The translations under genes were made by a program, and so were the position numbers. From Micromonospora phaseoli (GTDB lineage Bacteria; Actinomycetota; Actinomycetes; Mycobacteriales; Micromonosporaceae): DNA of 64,000 nt. Location of the stretch: the NCBI RefSeq assembly GCF_900109115.1, contig NZ_FNYV01000001.1, forward strand, positions 972,203 through 1,036,202, written 5' to 3'. This document shows positions 1-10,992 of this stretch, piece by piece (within the stretch, counting starts at the first letter, position 1; each line of letters opens with the position of its first letter). The notes beneath the pieces were generated by a model, which saw only the letters and a list, made by a program, of their open reading frames with translations, had not been told where the DNA came from and made no database searches.

Positions 1-680
1 CCCGCAGACGCGGCAGGTCGCGGACCTTCATCCGGCGATAGTCGGTTTCGACGAGTCCCTCGGTACGCAACTCCCGCAGGCTCTTCTGAATAGAGGTCTC
101 GGAGGCACCGCAGATCGTGGCGAGTTCGGGTTGGGTGAGCCGGACGTCGATGACAATCCCGTCCGGCGCCTGTTGGCCGTGAGTGCGAGACATCTCTGCC
201 ACGACCCGGGCAACCCTGATCTTGACCGGGTACGAGGTGAAGTCGATCCGTCGCCGGTTCGACCAACGCAACCGGTCCGAAACCATGGCGGCGAGTTCGA
301 GTGCCGCATCGGGGTTGCTTCTGAGGAAGCCGCGGAACCGTTCGGACGTGATCACGCTGTACCGGGCGGCTCCGCATGCGGTGACCGTCGCCGACCGTGG
401 TTGGTCGTTGAGCGCTGACATCTCGCCCACCAGATCGCCGCCGACGCGCAGAGACAACAGCGCGGCACGGCCGTCGGGTAGTGCGGCGGTGACCTTTGTA
501 AGCCCGTCCTCGATCAGGACGAGGTGCGACTCCCGACGCCCCTCGTGGATCAGGATCTGGCCGGCCGGCACTCGACGGCGGACACCGAGAGCCAGGAGCG
601 CGGTGCGTACGGCGGGGGAGAGCCGCTGTAGGAACGTTCCGTAGGGCCACTGCGGGATCGGGGACGATTCTCGCCGCATC
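1..680 (-). CDS. Crp/Fnr-family transcriptional regulator (C-terminus cut by window edge)
   Basis: Reading the reverse strand from the ATG at 680 gives 226 uninterrupted codons that run off the left edge. Residues about 30-125 form a cyclic-nucleotide-binding-type beta-roll, with GDLVGEMSAL followed by PRSATVTA, the usual phosphate-binding-cassette region. Residues about 180-215 form a Crp-type winged helix-turn-helix (LTQPELATICGASETSIQKS). A GGAG ribosome-binding site lies a few bases upstream of the ATG. The family controls transcription in response to a small ligand or redox signal. No Fnr-type cysteine cluster is visible at the N-terminus, so it is not an iron-sulfur Fnr. The target is unknown. 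Only the extreme C-terminus is missing. Confidence 0.88.
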
Positions 681-697
681 AAGGCTCCCACTCCTCT

Positions 698-853
698 CAT
701 CCATCGACAGCGGGCGAAGCGTACCCGGTCACGTCGGGTGCGCGAGGCATGGCTCAGCAGAGTCGTCGCGACCAGGTAGGCAACCAGCAGGCCGAGGGTC
801 AGCAGCGGCTCCAACCCCAGGTCGAGAAGTACGTCGATCGGTATGGTCCACAT
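698..853 (-). CDS. Possible small single-pass membrane peptide (51 aa)
   Basis: A short reading frame upstream of the Crp-like gene, on the same strand, encodes a peptide with one hydrophobic stretch (residues about 8-34, rich in Leu, Val and Ala) followed by an Arg-rich segment, as in a small membrane protein with a cytoplasmic tail. Its stop lies 17 bases before the Crp-like start, so the two could be co-transcribed. A weak GGTGAG precedes the ATG. There is no homology support and the ORF could be chance. The rest of 681-1019 holds no other convincing gene. Confidence 0.3.
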
Positions 854-1019
854 GCCACCAGCTCACCGCTGATCCGCCGGCCGGATGCCCGGACAGGAAG
901 GGATGACAATTGGTGGACAGCCGGTGTGATGCCGTACTTCTACGGGGTCTCCGCCGGCGGCCGAGACTTGGATGTCCCCTGATGCCCGGCTCCGTCGGGC
1001 CTTGGTGAGGGGTGACGAC

Positions 1020-1862
1020 ATGCGACATCCGGAGCGGCGGCTGCTGATCTGTGTTGACATGGAACGCTACAGCCGGCGCAGCAACGTCCAGCAGTACGAG
1101 GCGCAGCGGGACTTCCACCAGTTGCTGGAGGAAGCGGCCAGCGACGTGGGGTTGGACCGGGTCGGTTGGACGACGCAGCAGGCCGGCGACGGGGAACTGG
1201 CGATCCTGCCCCGAGACCTTCCCGAGGCGCGAATCATCGGCCGCTTCGTACCGGAGCTGAACCGGCGGCTGCGACGCTACAACGCCAGTCGCCTTCCGGT
1301 GGCCCGCATCCGACTCAGGGTCGCGGTGCACCAAGGCATGGTGCACCTAGACGGTGCCAAGGGTTTTCCCGGCCAGGCGGTGGTGCTGGTGAGTCGGCTG
1401 TGTGACGCGGCCGTCGTACGCCGGGCGCTGGCCGCCTTTCCTGATGGGGGAATCGCCCTGGTCGTCTCCTCCGACATCTACCGCGACGTGGTCACCGAGT
1501 ATCCCGAGGAGATCCGCCCGGAACGGTTCCGGCGGATCGATGTGGTCCACGCGGACAAGGGATTTCAGGAGCAGGCCTGGCTCTGCGTTGTTGACGAGGA
1601 CATCACCTCGTGGGTGGACGACGGATCGCTGGTGCCGACCCTCCCTCCGGGGGACCCCACGCCGGAGCCCACCCGGTCTACCGATCCAGAACGCGGCGGC
1701 TCGGTGCGCGCTGGCTCGGAGCCCGGCGGCGCGCCCCCCGTCTCGGGCGGGATCCGCACCGGGGACATCACCGTCGAGGGCCAGAACGCTATCGGTCCCG
1801 GCGCCATGGCGATCGGCTCCGTCGGTCGCGACGCGATCCTTCGTCCGGGCACGGACCGGTGA
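1020..1862 (+). CDS. Nucleotide-cyclase-like protein with C-terminal amyloid-type motif (putative effector)
   Basis: This 280-residue protein has a class III nucleotidyl cyclase-like core (residues about 7-190): an early acidic residue in CVDMERYS (D13), GDG at 56-58, and RLRVAVHQGMVHLDG near 98-112 followed by SRLCDA, in the order seen in cyclase catalytic domains. Activity is not assured. After a Pro/Ser/Gly-rich linker, residues 248-268 form a motif with core GQNAIGPGAMAIG, repeated in the next gene. The ATG at 1020 is preferred over the in-frame ATG at 972 because GAGGGG sits seven bases upstream. The stop overlaps the next GTG. A role as effector of a signalling or defence system is inferred from this layout. 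Confidence 0.8.
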   Translation: MRHPERRLLICVDMERYSRRSNVQQYEAQRDFHQLLEEAASDVGLDRVGWTTQQAGDGELAILPRDLPEARIIGRFVPELNRRLRRYNASRLPVARIRLRVAVHQGMVHLDGAKGFPGQAVVLVSRLCDAAVVRRALAAFPDGGIALVVSSDIYRDVVTEYPEEIRPERFRRIDVVHADKGFQEQAWLCVVDEDITSWVDDGSLVPTLPPGDPTPEPTRSTDPERGGSVRAGSEPGGAPPVSGGIRTGDITVEGQNAIGPGAMAIGSVGRDAILRPGTDR

Positions 1863-4147
1863 GCGACCTTTACGCGGAGTCGGCGGCGCACGATTCCGCG
1901 GACAGCACCGACCGGGACCCTCCGACACCTGCCGGTGCCAGGCCGGGTTCCGTGGGCGACGCGCAGGATGGGGAGCACAGCGGGCCGGTGCGGGAGGCCA
2001 GCTCGACGGCGCAGGATCCGGCCGGGGCGGATCCTGCGGCTGAAGCAGATGACACGGAGGACGTCGAGGAGCCACTCGACTCCGGCGACGTGCTGCGCAG
2101 ACTCGCCGGTCTGCTCGGCGGCAGTGCCCGGATCGACGTCGGCGACATGCTCGTACGGGGCCAGAACGCGACAGGTCATGGAGCCCTGGCGATCGGCACG
2201 GTCAACGTCACCGCGGCGTCCGCGGCGGCCCAAGGCGGTCGGGTCTGGTCGGAGACGCTCAGCGAGACGACTGTACGGGGGGTGGCTGACGGGTACGCCT
2301 CCGCAGTTAGTGACCAACAGCTCGACCGGTTTCTGAAGCAGCGCCACCTGGTGTGCCTGTCCGGTCCGCCAGGCAGCGGACGATTCACCTCGGCGCTGGT
2401 GGCCTCGGCCCGCAGGCACGGTCTCGACCGGGTGGGCGTTCTCGGTGTCGAACATCTCGCCGACCTGCTCGGTGTGGATCCGGGCCCGCCTCGCGGCTGC
2501 GGGTACGTGCTGCGGCTGACCGATGACGCGGTCTCTGCGGTGGACGGCTTCACGCTCGTGGCGCTGGCGTCGCGCGCCGAGGCCAACGAAGTGACGCTGC
2601 TGCTGGTCGGCGACTTCTCCCGACGGCTCCGGGATTTCGGCGGGCATGTGATCGAGCACCGGCCGGCACCGGCGGGCGAGGTGTTCCGCACCCGCCTACG
2701 ACGCGAACTGGCCGGCCGGTGCGTGGGCTTCTGTTCGGGTGGCTGTGACGCCGAGTGCGTGGAGAGGTATGCCGACGAGGAGTGCGGCCGGCACCCGCTG
2801 CTCTCGGCCTACCTCGCCGGCGAACCCCGCCCGCGTGAGGTGGTACCGGTGGTGGAGGCGATCTCCCGTACTGTGCCACGCGCCGGGCTGCTGACCGACC
2901 GGCTGGCACAGCTACTGCCCCGACAGCTCCGCGAACGCGCCGCCAGCATCCTGGACCCCGATGCCGGGGTTGGTGCCTCGGTCGGCTGGTCTAGGGAACA
3001 GGTGCGAGCTTTCCGGCTCTCCTGTGCGGTTCTGGCGGGATTGTCGACGCCCGAGATCCGGCTCGCCGCCGAGCGCCTGGTAGCGGCCGAGGCGGCGGAG
3101 CGGCCGGCGACCGCCCCGGTGCGTCTTCACGGTGCCACGCTCGACGAGCTGCTTGGACCTACCTTGCGGGCCGCGGTGATCGTCCCTGGTGACGGATGGG
3201 CGACCGGCGGGGTGCGGATCCAGTTCGCGCCGGGCAGCGAAGAACTGCGAGCAGCCGTACTCGATGTGGCGTGGTCCGAGTGGTGGCCGCCCCGGGTGCT
3301 GCTCGGCTGGCTCGCGGACCTGGTCCGCGCCGACCTTTCGGACATGCGGCAGGCGGCGGCGGGGGCCATCGGCTGGTCGGCCGGCAGGGACGTGCAGGCG
3401 GGCCTGGACACAGTGCGGGAGTTGGCTCGAGAACGCCGGGCCGGGGTACGTCAGGCCGCCGCGATCGTCCTTGTCGCGATGGCAATGCAGCCTCGCCTCA
3501 GGCAGCGCGTCCGCGTCGAGCTGGACCGCTGGGCCGCCGGGCCGGCGGCGCATCTGAGGGACACGGTGGCCCGCGCCCACGAACTCGGGCTGGCCCGCCT
3601 CTGGCCGGACGCGGCGCTGGTCCAGCTTCGCCTCGTCGCGTCGGCGCGGATGCAACGCTGGAACAATTCGGTGGCGCGCGGCCTGGTCGAGGTCTACCAG
3701 GGCGGCCACGCCGCGGCATTGGTGCCCGCGTTGGTCGAGTGGACCAGGTCGAGCGATCGCGAGGTGCGGCTGCATGCCGCGCGGACTCTCCGGGTCCTTG
3801 CCGATCGTTGGGCACGGCCACCCCGGGAGCAGTGGCCCGAGCTGGTGGACCTCGCCCGGACGGAGGTCATTTCCCCCGATGACCTGGCAACTCTCTGGGC
3901 GACCGCGCTGAGCCTGCCGGAGACGGCGTACCGCGCCTGGCGGACGCTCGGCTTTTGGCTCGACCGGGCCGACGGCCAGCCGGAGATCGCCGGGTACGTC
4001 CTGGCGCTACTGCGGCTCGTGGTGGCCGGGCGGCCCCCGCTGCGCCGGCGGCTCGACCACCAACTGCGGCATGTGTGGCGCCCGGTCATGCCCCGGAACG
4101 CCCTCCTGGACGATGTCGGACACCTGATCTGTGAGGACAGTCGATGA
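1859..4147 (+). CDS. P-loop (STAND-like) NTPase with N-terminal amyloid-type motif and HEAT-like repeats
   Basis: A 762-residue protein starting at GTG 1859, overlapping the previous stop by four bases. Residues 1-90 are acidic and low-complexity. Residues 95-115 carry the motif GQNATGHGALAIG that matches the end of the preceding protein. A P-loop follows at about 169-177 (GPPGSGRFT), with Arg in place of the Walker A Lys. The C-terminal half (about 490-760) contains helical repeats with alternating Arg/Ala-rich helices (for example DMRQAAAGAIGWSAG, GVRQAAAIVLVAMAM), typical of HEAT-type sensor scaffolds. The order signalling motif, NTPase, repeats resembles bacterial NLR-like proteins. Whether it binds ATP is uncertain given the Lys to Arg change. 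Confidence 0.82.
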   Translation: MSDLYAESAAHDSADSTDRDPPTPAGARPGSVGDAQDGEHSGPVREASSTAQDPAGADPAAEADDTEDVEEPLDSGDVLRRLAGLLGGSARIDVGDMLVRGQNATGHGALAIGTVNVTAASAAAQGGRVWSETLSETTVRGVADGYASAVSDQQLDRFLKQRHLVCLSGPPGSGRFTSALVASARRHGLDRVGVLGVEHLADLLGVDPGPPRGCGYVLRLTDDAVSAVDGFTLVALASRAEANEVTLLLVGDFSRRLRDFGGHVIEHRPAPAGEVFRTRLRRELAGRCVGFCSGGCDAECVERYADEECGRHPLLSAYLAGEPRPREVVPVVEAISRTVPRAGLLTDRLAQLLPRQLRERAASILDPDAGVGASVGWSREQVRAFRLSCAVLAGLSTPEIRLAAERLVAAEAAERPATAPVRLHGATLDELLGPTLRAAVIVPGDGWATGGVRIQFAPGSEELRAAVLDVAWSEWWPPRVLLGWLADLVRADLSDMRQAAAGAIGWSAGRDVQAGLDTVRELARERRAGVRQAAAIVLVAMAMQPRLRQRVRVELDRWAAGPAAHLRDTVARAHELGLARLWPDAALVQLRLVASARMQRWNNSVARGLVEVYQGGHAAALVPALVEWTRSSDREVRLHAARTLRVLADRWARPPREQWPELVDLARTEVISPDDLATLWATALSLPETAYRAWRTLGFWLDRADGQPEIAGYVLALLRLVVAGRPPLRRRLDHQLRHVWRPVMPRNALLDDVGHLICEDSR

Positions 4148-4953
4148 CCACTCAATCCCCCGGTAACCCGCACCTCCGCACCTCCGTACCGAGGCAGGAG
4201 GAGCGCCGATGGTGGCACTCGGTCTTTCCGCCGGCGCCCGCTCCGCCGGTGGCGGCACCCGTGCGGGTGACCTTCCGGCAGGACGTACCGCAACCTCTCC
4301 TGGTGCCCGCGAAGGGCGACGCCTTCGACTTCAGCCTGCATACCGTCTACCTCTGGACGGCACCGAACATGTCCTTCGAGGATCTGCGGCTGCGTGCCGA
4401 GGCGCTGCTGCCGTGGGCGGGTGGGATCGTTCGGGAGCGAGCGGTCGACCTTGCCCGCGAGCACGAGCCGCACCGGGCCTACGACCTAGAAAGGGCGCTG
4501 AACAACCTGTTGATGCACCAACGTTGGCCGCAGGACGCAAACCTGCCGCAGTTCGGGGTTCACCTGCGGGTGAGACCTGACGAGCGGGTGCGGGAGCGGC
4601 TCCGACCGTACTGGGAAGAGCGGATCAAGCTCGAATGCGACCACGAACTGCATAAGATCCGCGCTCGGCAGGCCGACGACCTAACCCGCCAATGGGGCGC
4701 GGTGCTGCGCAGCCTTGAGGACGACCCGGTCACCGCGCACGCGGCCCGGCTGGCCGGCGAGCGGTTCGCCGAGATCTTCCACCGCTATGTCGAGGAGCGC
4801 CGGGAGAGCGTGCCGGACCTGGTGAACCTCCTCAGGGAGGCGGTCAAGGGGCACGGCGATCTCGGTCTCGGCCCGTCGGAGTACACCCAGGCATGGGACG
4901 TCGCGCTGCGGACGTATGAACGCCAGCACGGATTGACGGAGCGGATCAACTGA
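4144..4953 (+). CDS. Hypothetical protein, possibly SPFH/band-7-like, third gene of the operon
   Basis: A 269-residue protein whose ATG overlaps the previous stop by four bases, so it is probably translationally coupled. It has a Pro-rich N-terminus, a beta-rich segment (about 35-80, including FDFSLHTVYLW), a helix with an Arg/Glu pattern, a second strand FGVHLRVRPDERV near 140, and a long charged helical C-terminal half. This layout is reminiscent of SPFH (prohibitin/stomatin) domains, but there is no membrane segment and I cannot confirm the family. It is the last gene before a strong hairpin, so it belongs to the same transcription unit as the cyclase-like and NTPase genes. Confidence 0.75.
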   Translation: MTTQSPGNPHLRTSVPRQEERRWWHSVFPPAPAPPVAAPVRVTFRQDVPQPLLVPAKGDAFDFSLHTVYLWTAPNMSFEDLRLRAEALLPWAGGIVRERAVDLAREHEPHRAYDLERALNNLLMHQRWPQDANLPQFGVHLRVRPDERVRERLRPYWEERIKLECDHELHKIRARQADDLTRQWGAVLRSLEDDPVTAHAARLAGERFAEIFHRYVEERRESVPDLVNLLREAVKGHGDLGLGPSEYTQAWDVALRTYERQHGLTERIN

Positions 4954-4955
4954 CC

Positions 4956-4993
4956 GCGTGGTGGTCCTCCCAGGCACCGGAGGACCACCACGC
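4956..4993 (+). terminator. Strong hairpin closing the three-gene operon
   Basis: A perfect 15-bp inverted repeat (4956-4970 and 4979-4993) with an eight-base loop starts two bases after the stop of the third gene. There is no T-tract, which is common for terminators in high-GC actinomycetes. It separates this operon from the arg operon. Confidence 0.8.
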
Positions 4994-5038
4994 CCCGAAG
5001 CCCGACAACCACATTTTCATGCAGCATTACGTATGATC

Positions 5039-5067
5039 TTGCAAAACTCGCTGAGTCCCCTTATTCT
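5039..5067 (+). promoter_or_regulatory. Predicted promoter of the arg operon
   Basis: TTGCAA (5039-5044) and TATTCT (5062-5067) are separated by 17 bases, each matching four of six consensus positions of a housekeeping sigma factor. Transcription would start near 5073-5076. The surrounding 5011-5050 is unusually A/T-rich for this genome. Confidence 0.55.
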
Positions 5068-5070
5068 TGT

Positions 5071-5086
5071 CCGCATAGTCATGCGG
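5071..5086 (+). promoter_or_regulatory. Inverted repeat at the predicted argC transcription start, candidate ArgR operator
   Basis: A perfect 6-4-6 inverted repeat, CCGCAT AGTC ATGCGG, overlaps the predicted +1 and abuts the GGAGG ribosome-binding site of argC. ArgR is encoded in this operon and binds short palindromes at arg promoters, so autorepression by blocking polymerase is a reasonable inference. A second TGCA-containing half-site region lies at 5019-5043. Confidence 0.45.
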
Positions 5087-5094
5087 AGGTGGGT

Positions 5095-6096
5095 ATGGGG
5101 ATCCGGGTTTCGGTGGCCGGGGCGAGTGGGTACGCCGGCGGCGAACTGCTGCGTCTGCTCGCCGGGCATCCCGAGTTCGACCTGGTGGCCGCCACCGCGC
5201 ACAGCCAGGCCGGTCAGCGGGTCGACGCGATTCACCCCCACCTTACCGGCCTGGACCTGACCTTCGCCGAGACGACACCGGGCCGGCTGGCCGATGCCGA
5301 CCTGGTGTTTCTCGCCCTGCCGCACGGCCAGTCCGCCGCGATCGCGGCACAGTTGCCCGACGGCGTCCGGGTCGTGGACCTCGGCGCGGACCACCGGCTC
5401 ATCGACAGCGGCAGCTGGGACCGCTACTACGGCGGCCCGCACGCCGATGCGTGGACCTACGGCCTGCCCGAACTGCCCGGTCAGCGGGAGTTGATCGCGG
5501 GATCGGCCCGGGTCGCCAGTACCGGCTGCTACGCCGCGACGATCATCCTGGCGCTCGCCCCACTGATCGCCGCCGGCGTCGCCCAGCCTGCCGATGTGGT
5601 GGTCGTCGCCGCCTCGGGGACCTCCGGCGCCGGCCGGGCTGCCAAATCGCACCTGCTCGCCAGCGAGGTGATGGGGGACCTGTCGCCCTACAAGGTCGGC
5701 GCGCACCAGCACGTACCCGAGATCAAGCAGGCCACCGGCGCGACCGGGCTGTCCTTCACCCCGGTGCTCGCGCCGATTCCGCGCGGCATCCTGGCCACCG
5801 TGACCGCGCTGCCGGTCGACGGGGCCGACCCGCGCGCGGTGTTGGCCGAGGCGTACGCGGACGCCCCGTTCGTGCATCTGCTGCCCGAGGGCCGTTGGCC
5901 GCACACCGCCGCGACGCTGGGGAGCAACTCGTGCCACCTACAGGCGGGCGTCGACGTCGACTCCGGCCGGCTGATCGTGGTCTCCGCCCTGGACAACCTC
6001 GGCAAGGGCGCCGCAGGTCAGGCGGTGCAGAACGCCAATCTGATGTTCGGTCTGCCCGAAACCACGGGCCTGTCCAGTCTGGGGGTCGCACCGTGA
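5095..6096 (+). CDS. argC: N-acetyl-gamma-glutamyl-phosphate reductase
   Basis: Catalyses the NADPH-dependent reduction of N-acetylglutamyl phosphate to the semialdehyde, the third step of arginine synthesis. The 333-residue protein has an N-terminal Rossmann motif (VAGASGYAGGELLRL) and the catalytic Cys145 in ASTGCYAATI; HQHVPEIKQ follows in the C-terminal domain. The ATG at 5095 has GGAGG five bases upstream and is preferred over the GTG at 5089. It is the first gene of the arg operon. Its stop codon lies inside the first copy of a 51-bp repeat that fills the gap to argJ. Confidence 0.96.
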   Translation: MGIRVSVAGASGYAGGELLRLLAGHPEFDLVAATAHSQAGQRVDAIHPHLTGLDLTFAETTPGRLADADLVFLALPHGQSAAIAAQLPDGVRVVDLGADHRLIDSGSWDRYYGGPHADAWTYGLPELPGQRELIAGSARVASTGCYAATIILALAPLIAAGVAQPADVVVVAASGTSGAGRAAKSHLLASEVMGDLSPYKVGAHQHVPEIKQATGATGLSFTPVLAPIPRGILATVTALPVDGADPRAVLAEAYADAPFVHLLPEGRWPHTAATLGSNSCHLQAGVDVDSGRLIVVSALDNLGKGAAGQAVQNANLMFGLPETTGLSSLGVAP

Positions 6097-6143
6097 GCGC
6101 CAGGAGCGCAGCGCAGCGGAGTCCCGCAGTCGCGAACGAAAGG
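6093..6143 (+). repeat. Gene-junction repeat, copy 1 (argC-argJ)
   Basis: A 51-bp unit beginning GTGAGCGCCAGGAGCG and ending GCGAACGAAAGG. Its second to fourth bases are the argC stop codon. It is followed eight bases later by a second copy differing at one base. It contains a short GCGG/CCGC stem. Confidence 0.85.
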
Positions 6144-6151
6144 ATGGCACC

Positions 6152-6202
6152 GTGAGCGCGAGGAGCGCAGCGCAGCGGAGTCCCGCAGTCGCGAACGAAA
6201 GG
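6152..6202 (+). repeat. Gene-junction repeat, copy 2 (argC-argJ)
   Basis: Second tandem copy of the 51-bp unit, 59 bases after the first, with one substitution. Its 3' end, GAACGAAAGG, lies eight bases before the argJ GTG and serves as its likely ribosome-binding site. Confidence 0.85.
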
Positions 6203-6210
6203 TCGGCTCG

Positions 6211-7383
6211 GTGACCGTCACCACGCCACGGGGCTTCCGGGCGGCCGGGGTGGCCGCCGGCCTCAAGAGCAGCGGCGCGCCCGACGTGGCGTTGGTGGTC
6301 AACGACGGCCCCGACGCCGGGGTCGCCGCGGTCTTCACCGGCAACCGGGTCAAGGCCGCGCCGGTGCTCTGGAGCCAGCAGGTCGTCCGGGGTGGCGTGG
6401 TCCGGGCCGTGGTGCTCAACTCCGGTGGGGCGAACGCCTGCACCGGCCCGGCCGGCTTCCAGGACACCCACGCCACCGCCGAGCACACCGCCGCGACGCT
6501 GACCTCCAGCAGCCCGCGCCGGATGCTCGGCGCGGGCGAGGTGGCGGTCTGCTCCACTGGTCTGATCGGTGAGCGGCTGCCGATGCCCGCGCTGCTTGCC
6601 GGCGTGGACGCCGCCGTACGTGGGCTCTCGTCCGACGGCGGGCCAGCCGCCGCCGAAGCGATCATGACCACCGACACCCGGCCGAAGACCACCGTGGCGC
6701 GCGGCGACGGCTGGACCGTCGGCGGCATGGCCAAGGGCGCCGGGATGTTGGCCCCGGCCATGGCCACCATGCTCTGCGTGCTCACCACCGATGCGGTGGC
6801 CGGTCCGGACCTGCTCGACGCCGCGCTGCGCGCCGCCACCCGGGTCACCCTCGACCGGGTCGACTCCGACGGCTGCATGTCGACAAACGACACGGTGCTG
6901 CTGCTGTCCAGCGGCGCCTCCGGCGTCGCGCCGAGCGAGGCCGAGCTGACCGCCGCGGTCACCGCCACCTGCCACGACCTGGCCCAGCAGTTGCTCGCCG
7001 ACGCCGAGGGCGCCACCAAGCAGGTCACCATCGACGTCGTCGGTGCTGCCGCCGAGGACGAGGCGGTCGAGGTGGGCCGGGCGGTGGCCCGCAACAACCT
7101 GGTGAAGACCGCGCTGTTCGGCAACGACCCGAACTGGGGGCGGATCCTCGCCGCCGTCGGCACTACCGCCGCCGCGTTCGATCCGGACAGCGTCGACGTG
7201 GCGGTCAACGGCATCTGGGTCTGCCGGTCGGGTGCGGCGGCCGAGGACCGGTCGAAGGTCGACCTCACCGGCCGGGACGTCACCATCCGGATCGACCTGC
7301 ACGCCGGCACCGCCGAGGCGACGGTGTGGACCAACGACCTGTCGCACGCCTACGTGCACGAGAACTCGGCGTACTCGACATGA
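6211..7383 (+). CDS. argJ: Bifunctional ornithine acetyltransferase / N-acetylglutamate synthase
   Basis: Transfers the acetyl group from N-acetylornithine to glutamate, recycling the acetyl group in arginine synthesis. The 390-residue precursor contains the autocleavage region [14 protein letters not shown]; Thr186 would become the N-terminal nucleophile of the beta chain. The motif [11 protein letters not shown] is also typical. The start is GTG 6211, with the AAAGG of the upstream repeat as ribosome-binding site. Its stop overlaps the argB ATG. Presence of argJ indicates the cyclic acetyl pathway. Confidence 0.96.
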   Translation: MTVTTPRGFRAAGVAAGLKSSGAPDVALVVNDGPDAGVAAVFTGNRVKAAPVLWSQQVVRGGVVRAVVLNSGGANACTGPAGFQDTHATAEHTAATLTSSSPRRMLGAGEVAVCSTGLIGERLPMPALLAGVDAAVRGLSSDGGPAAAEAIMTTDTRPKTTVARGDGWTVGGMAKGAGMLAPAMATMLCVLTTDAVAGPDLLDAALRAATRVTLDRVDSDGCMSTNDTVLLLSSGASGVAPSEAELTAAVTATCHDLAQQLLADAEGATKQVTIDVVGAAAEDEAVEVGRAVARNNLVKTALFGNDPNWGRILAAVGTTAAAFDPDSVDVAVNGIWVCRSGAAAEDRSKVDLTGRDVTIRIDLHAGTAEATVWTNDLSHAYVHENSAYST

Positions 7384-8263
7384 ACCTGACCTCCGACCTC
7401 GCCCGCGCCCAGGCCAAGGCCGCCACCCTGATCGAGGCGCTGCCCTGGCTGGTCCGCCTCTCCGGCTCGACCGTCGTGATCAAGTACGGCGGTAACGCGA
7501 TGGTCGACCCGGAGTTGCAGCGGGCCTTCGCCGCCGACATGGTGTTTCTGCGCTATGTCGGCCTCAAGCCGGTCGTGGTGCACGGCGGTGGGCCGCAGAT
7601 CTCGGCCATGCTCGGCCGGCTGGGCATCGACAGCGAGTTCCGGGGCGGCCTGCGGGTGACCACCCCGGAGGCGATGGATGTCGTCCGGATGGTGCTGTTC
7701 GGGCAGGTCGGCCGGGAACTGGTCGGTCTGATCAACGCGCACGGCCCGTTCGCGGTCGGCCTCTCCGGTGAGGACGCCGGGCTGTTCACCGCCGTGCGGC
7801 GGCCGGCGTACGTCGACGGGCAGCCGGTCGACATCGGCCAGGTCGGCGACGTGGAGTCGGTGAACACCTCGGCCGTGGCCGACCTGATCGGTGCCGGCCG
7901 CATCCCGGTGATCTCCACGGTGGCCCCGGACGCCGACGGGGTACTGCACAATCTGAACGCCGACACCGCCGCCGCCGCGCTGGCCGTGGCCCTGCGGGCG
8001 CGCAAGCTGGTCGTGCTCACCGACGTCTCCGGTCTCTACGCGAACTGGCCCGACACGTCCAGCCTGATCAGCGAGATCACCGCCGACGAGTTGGCGAAGC
8101 TCCTGCCGTCGCTGGAGTCGGGCATGGTGCCCAAGATGGAGGCCTGCCTGCGGGCCGTCAGCGGTGGAGTGCCCGCCGCGCACGTCGTCGACGGCCGGGT
8201 CGCCCACTCCACCCTGTTGGAAGTGTTCACGTCGGAAGGCTTCGGAACCATGGTGATCCCGTC

Positions 8264-8267
<4 letters not shown>
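7380..8267 (+). CDS. argB: Acetylglutamate kinase
   Basis: Phosphorylates N-acetylglutamate, the second and usually arginine-inhibited step. The 295-residue protein shows the amino-acid kinase motifs [21 protein letters not shown] and [12 protein letters not shown]. The ATG at 7380 overlaps the argJ stop by four bases (ATGA) and is chosen over the longer reading from 7326. The N-terminal helix before the kinase core (about 25 residues) is like that of hexameric, arginine-sensitive forms, so feedback inhibition is likely but not shown. Confidence 0.96.
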
Positions 8268-10913
<2,646 letters not shown>

Positions 10914-10921
10914 CCGTTGTC

Positions 10922-10977
10922 GCGAGCGCGGGCAGGGAACGAGCGCGGCGAGTGAGCCCCGCAGTCGGGAGCGGAAG
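10922..10977 (+). repeat. Diverged copy of the gene-junction repeat (argR-argH)
   Basis: The 3' half (GTGAGCCCCGCAG followed by a GGAAGG end) resembles the repeat between argC and argJ and between the sugar genes at 59 kb. The 5' half is degenerate. As at the other sites it fills the gap directly after a stop codon and ends near the next start. Confidence 0.55.
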
Positions 10978-10992
10978 GTGAGCGCTGCAACA

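Noticed and set aside
729..1346. Minus-strand frame of 205 codons over the cyclase-like gene
   Set aside because: Shadow of the plus-strand gene; Arg/Pro/His-rich composition and no family signal.
1020..4147. Exact RHIM assignment for the shared motif
   Set aside because: The Gly/Gln/Asn pattern is similar, but the RHIM core V-Q-V-G order is not present, so only the general amyloid-signalling comparison is kept.
6093..6202. CRISPR array
   Set aside because: Two tandem units with eight bases between them and a location on gene junctions; no spacers.
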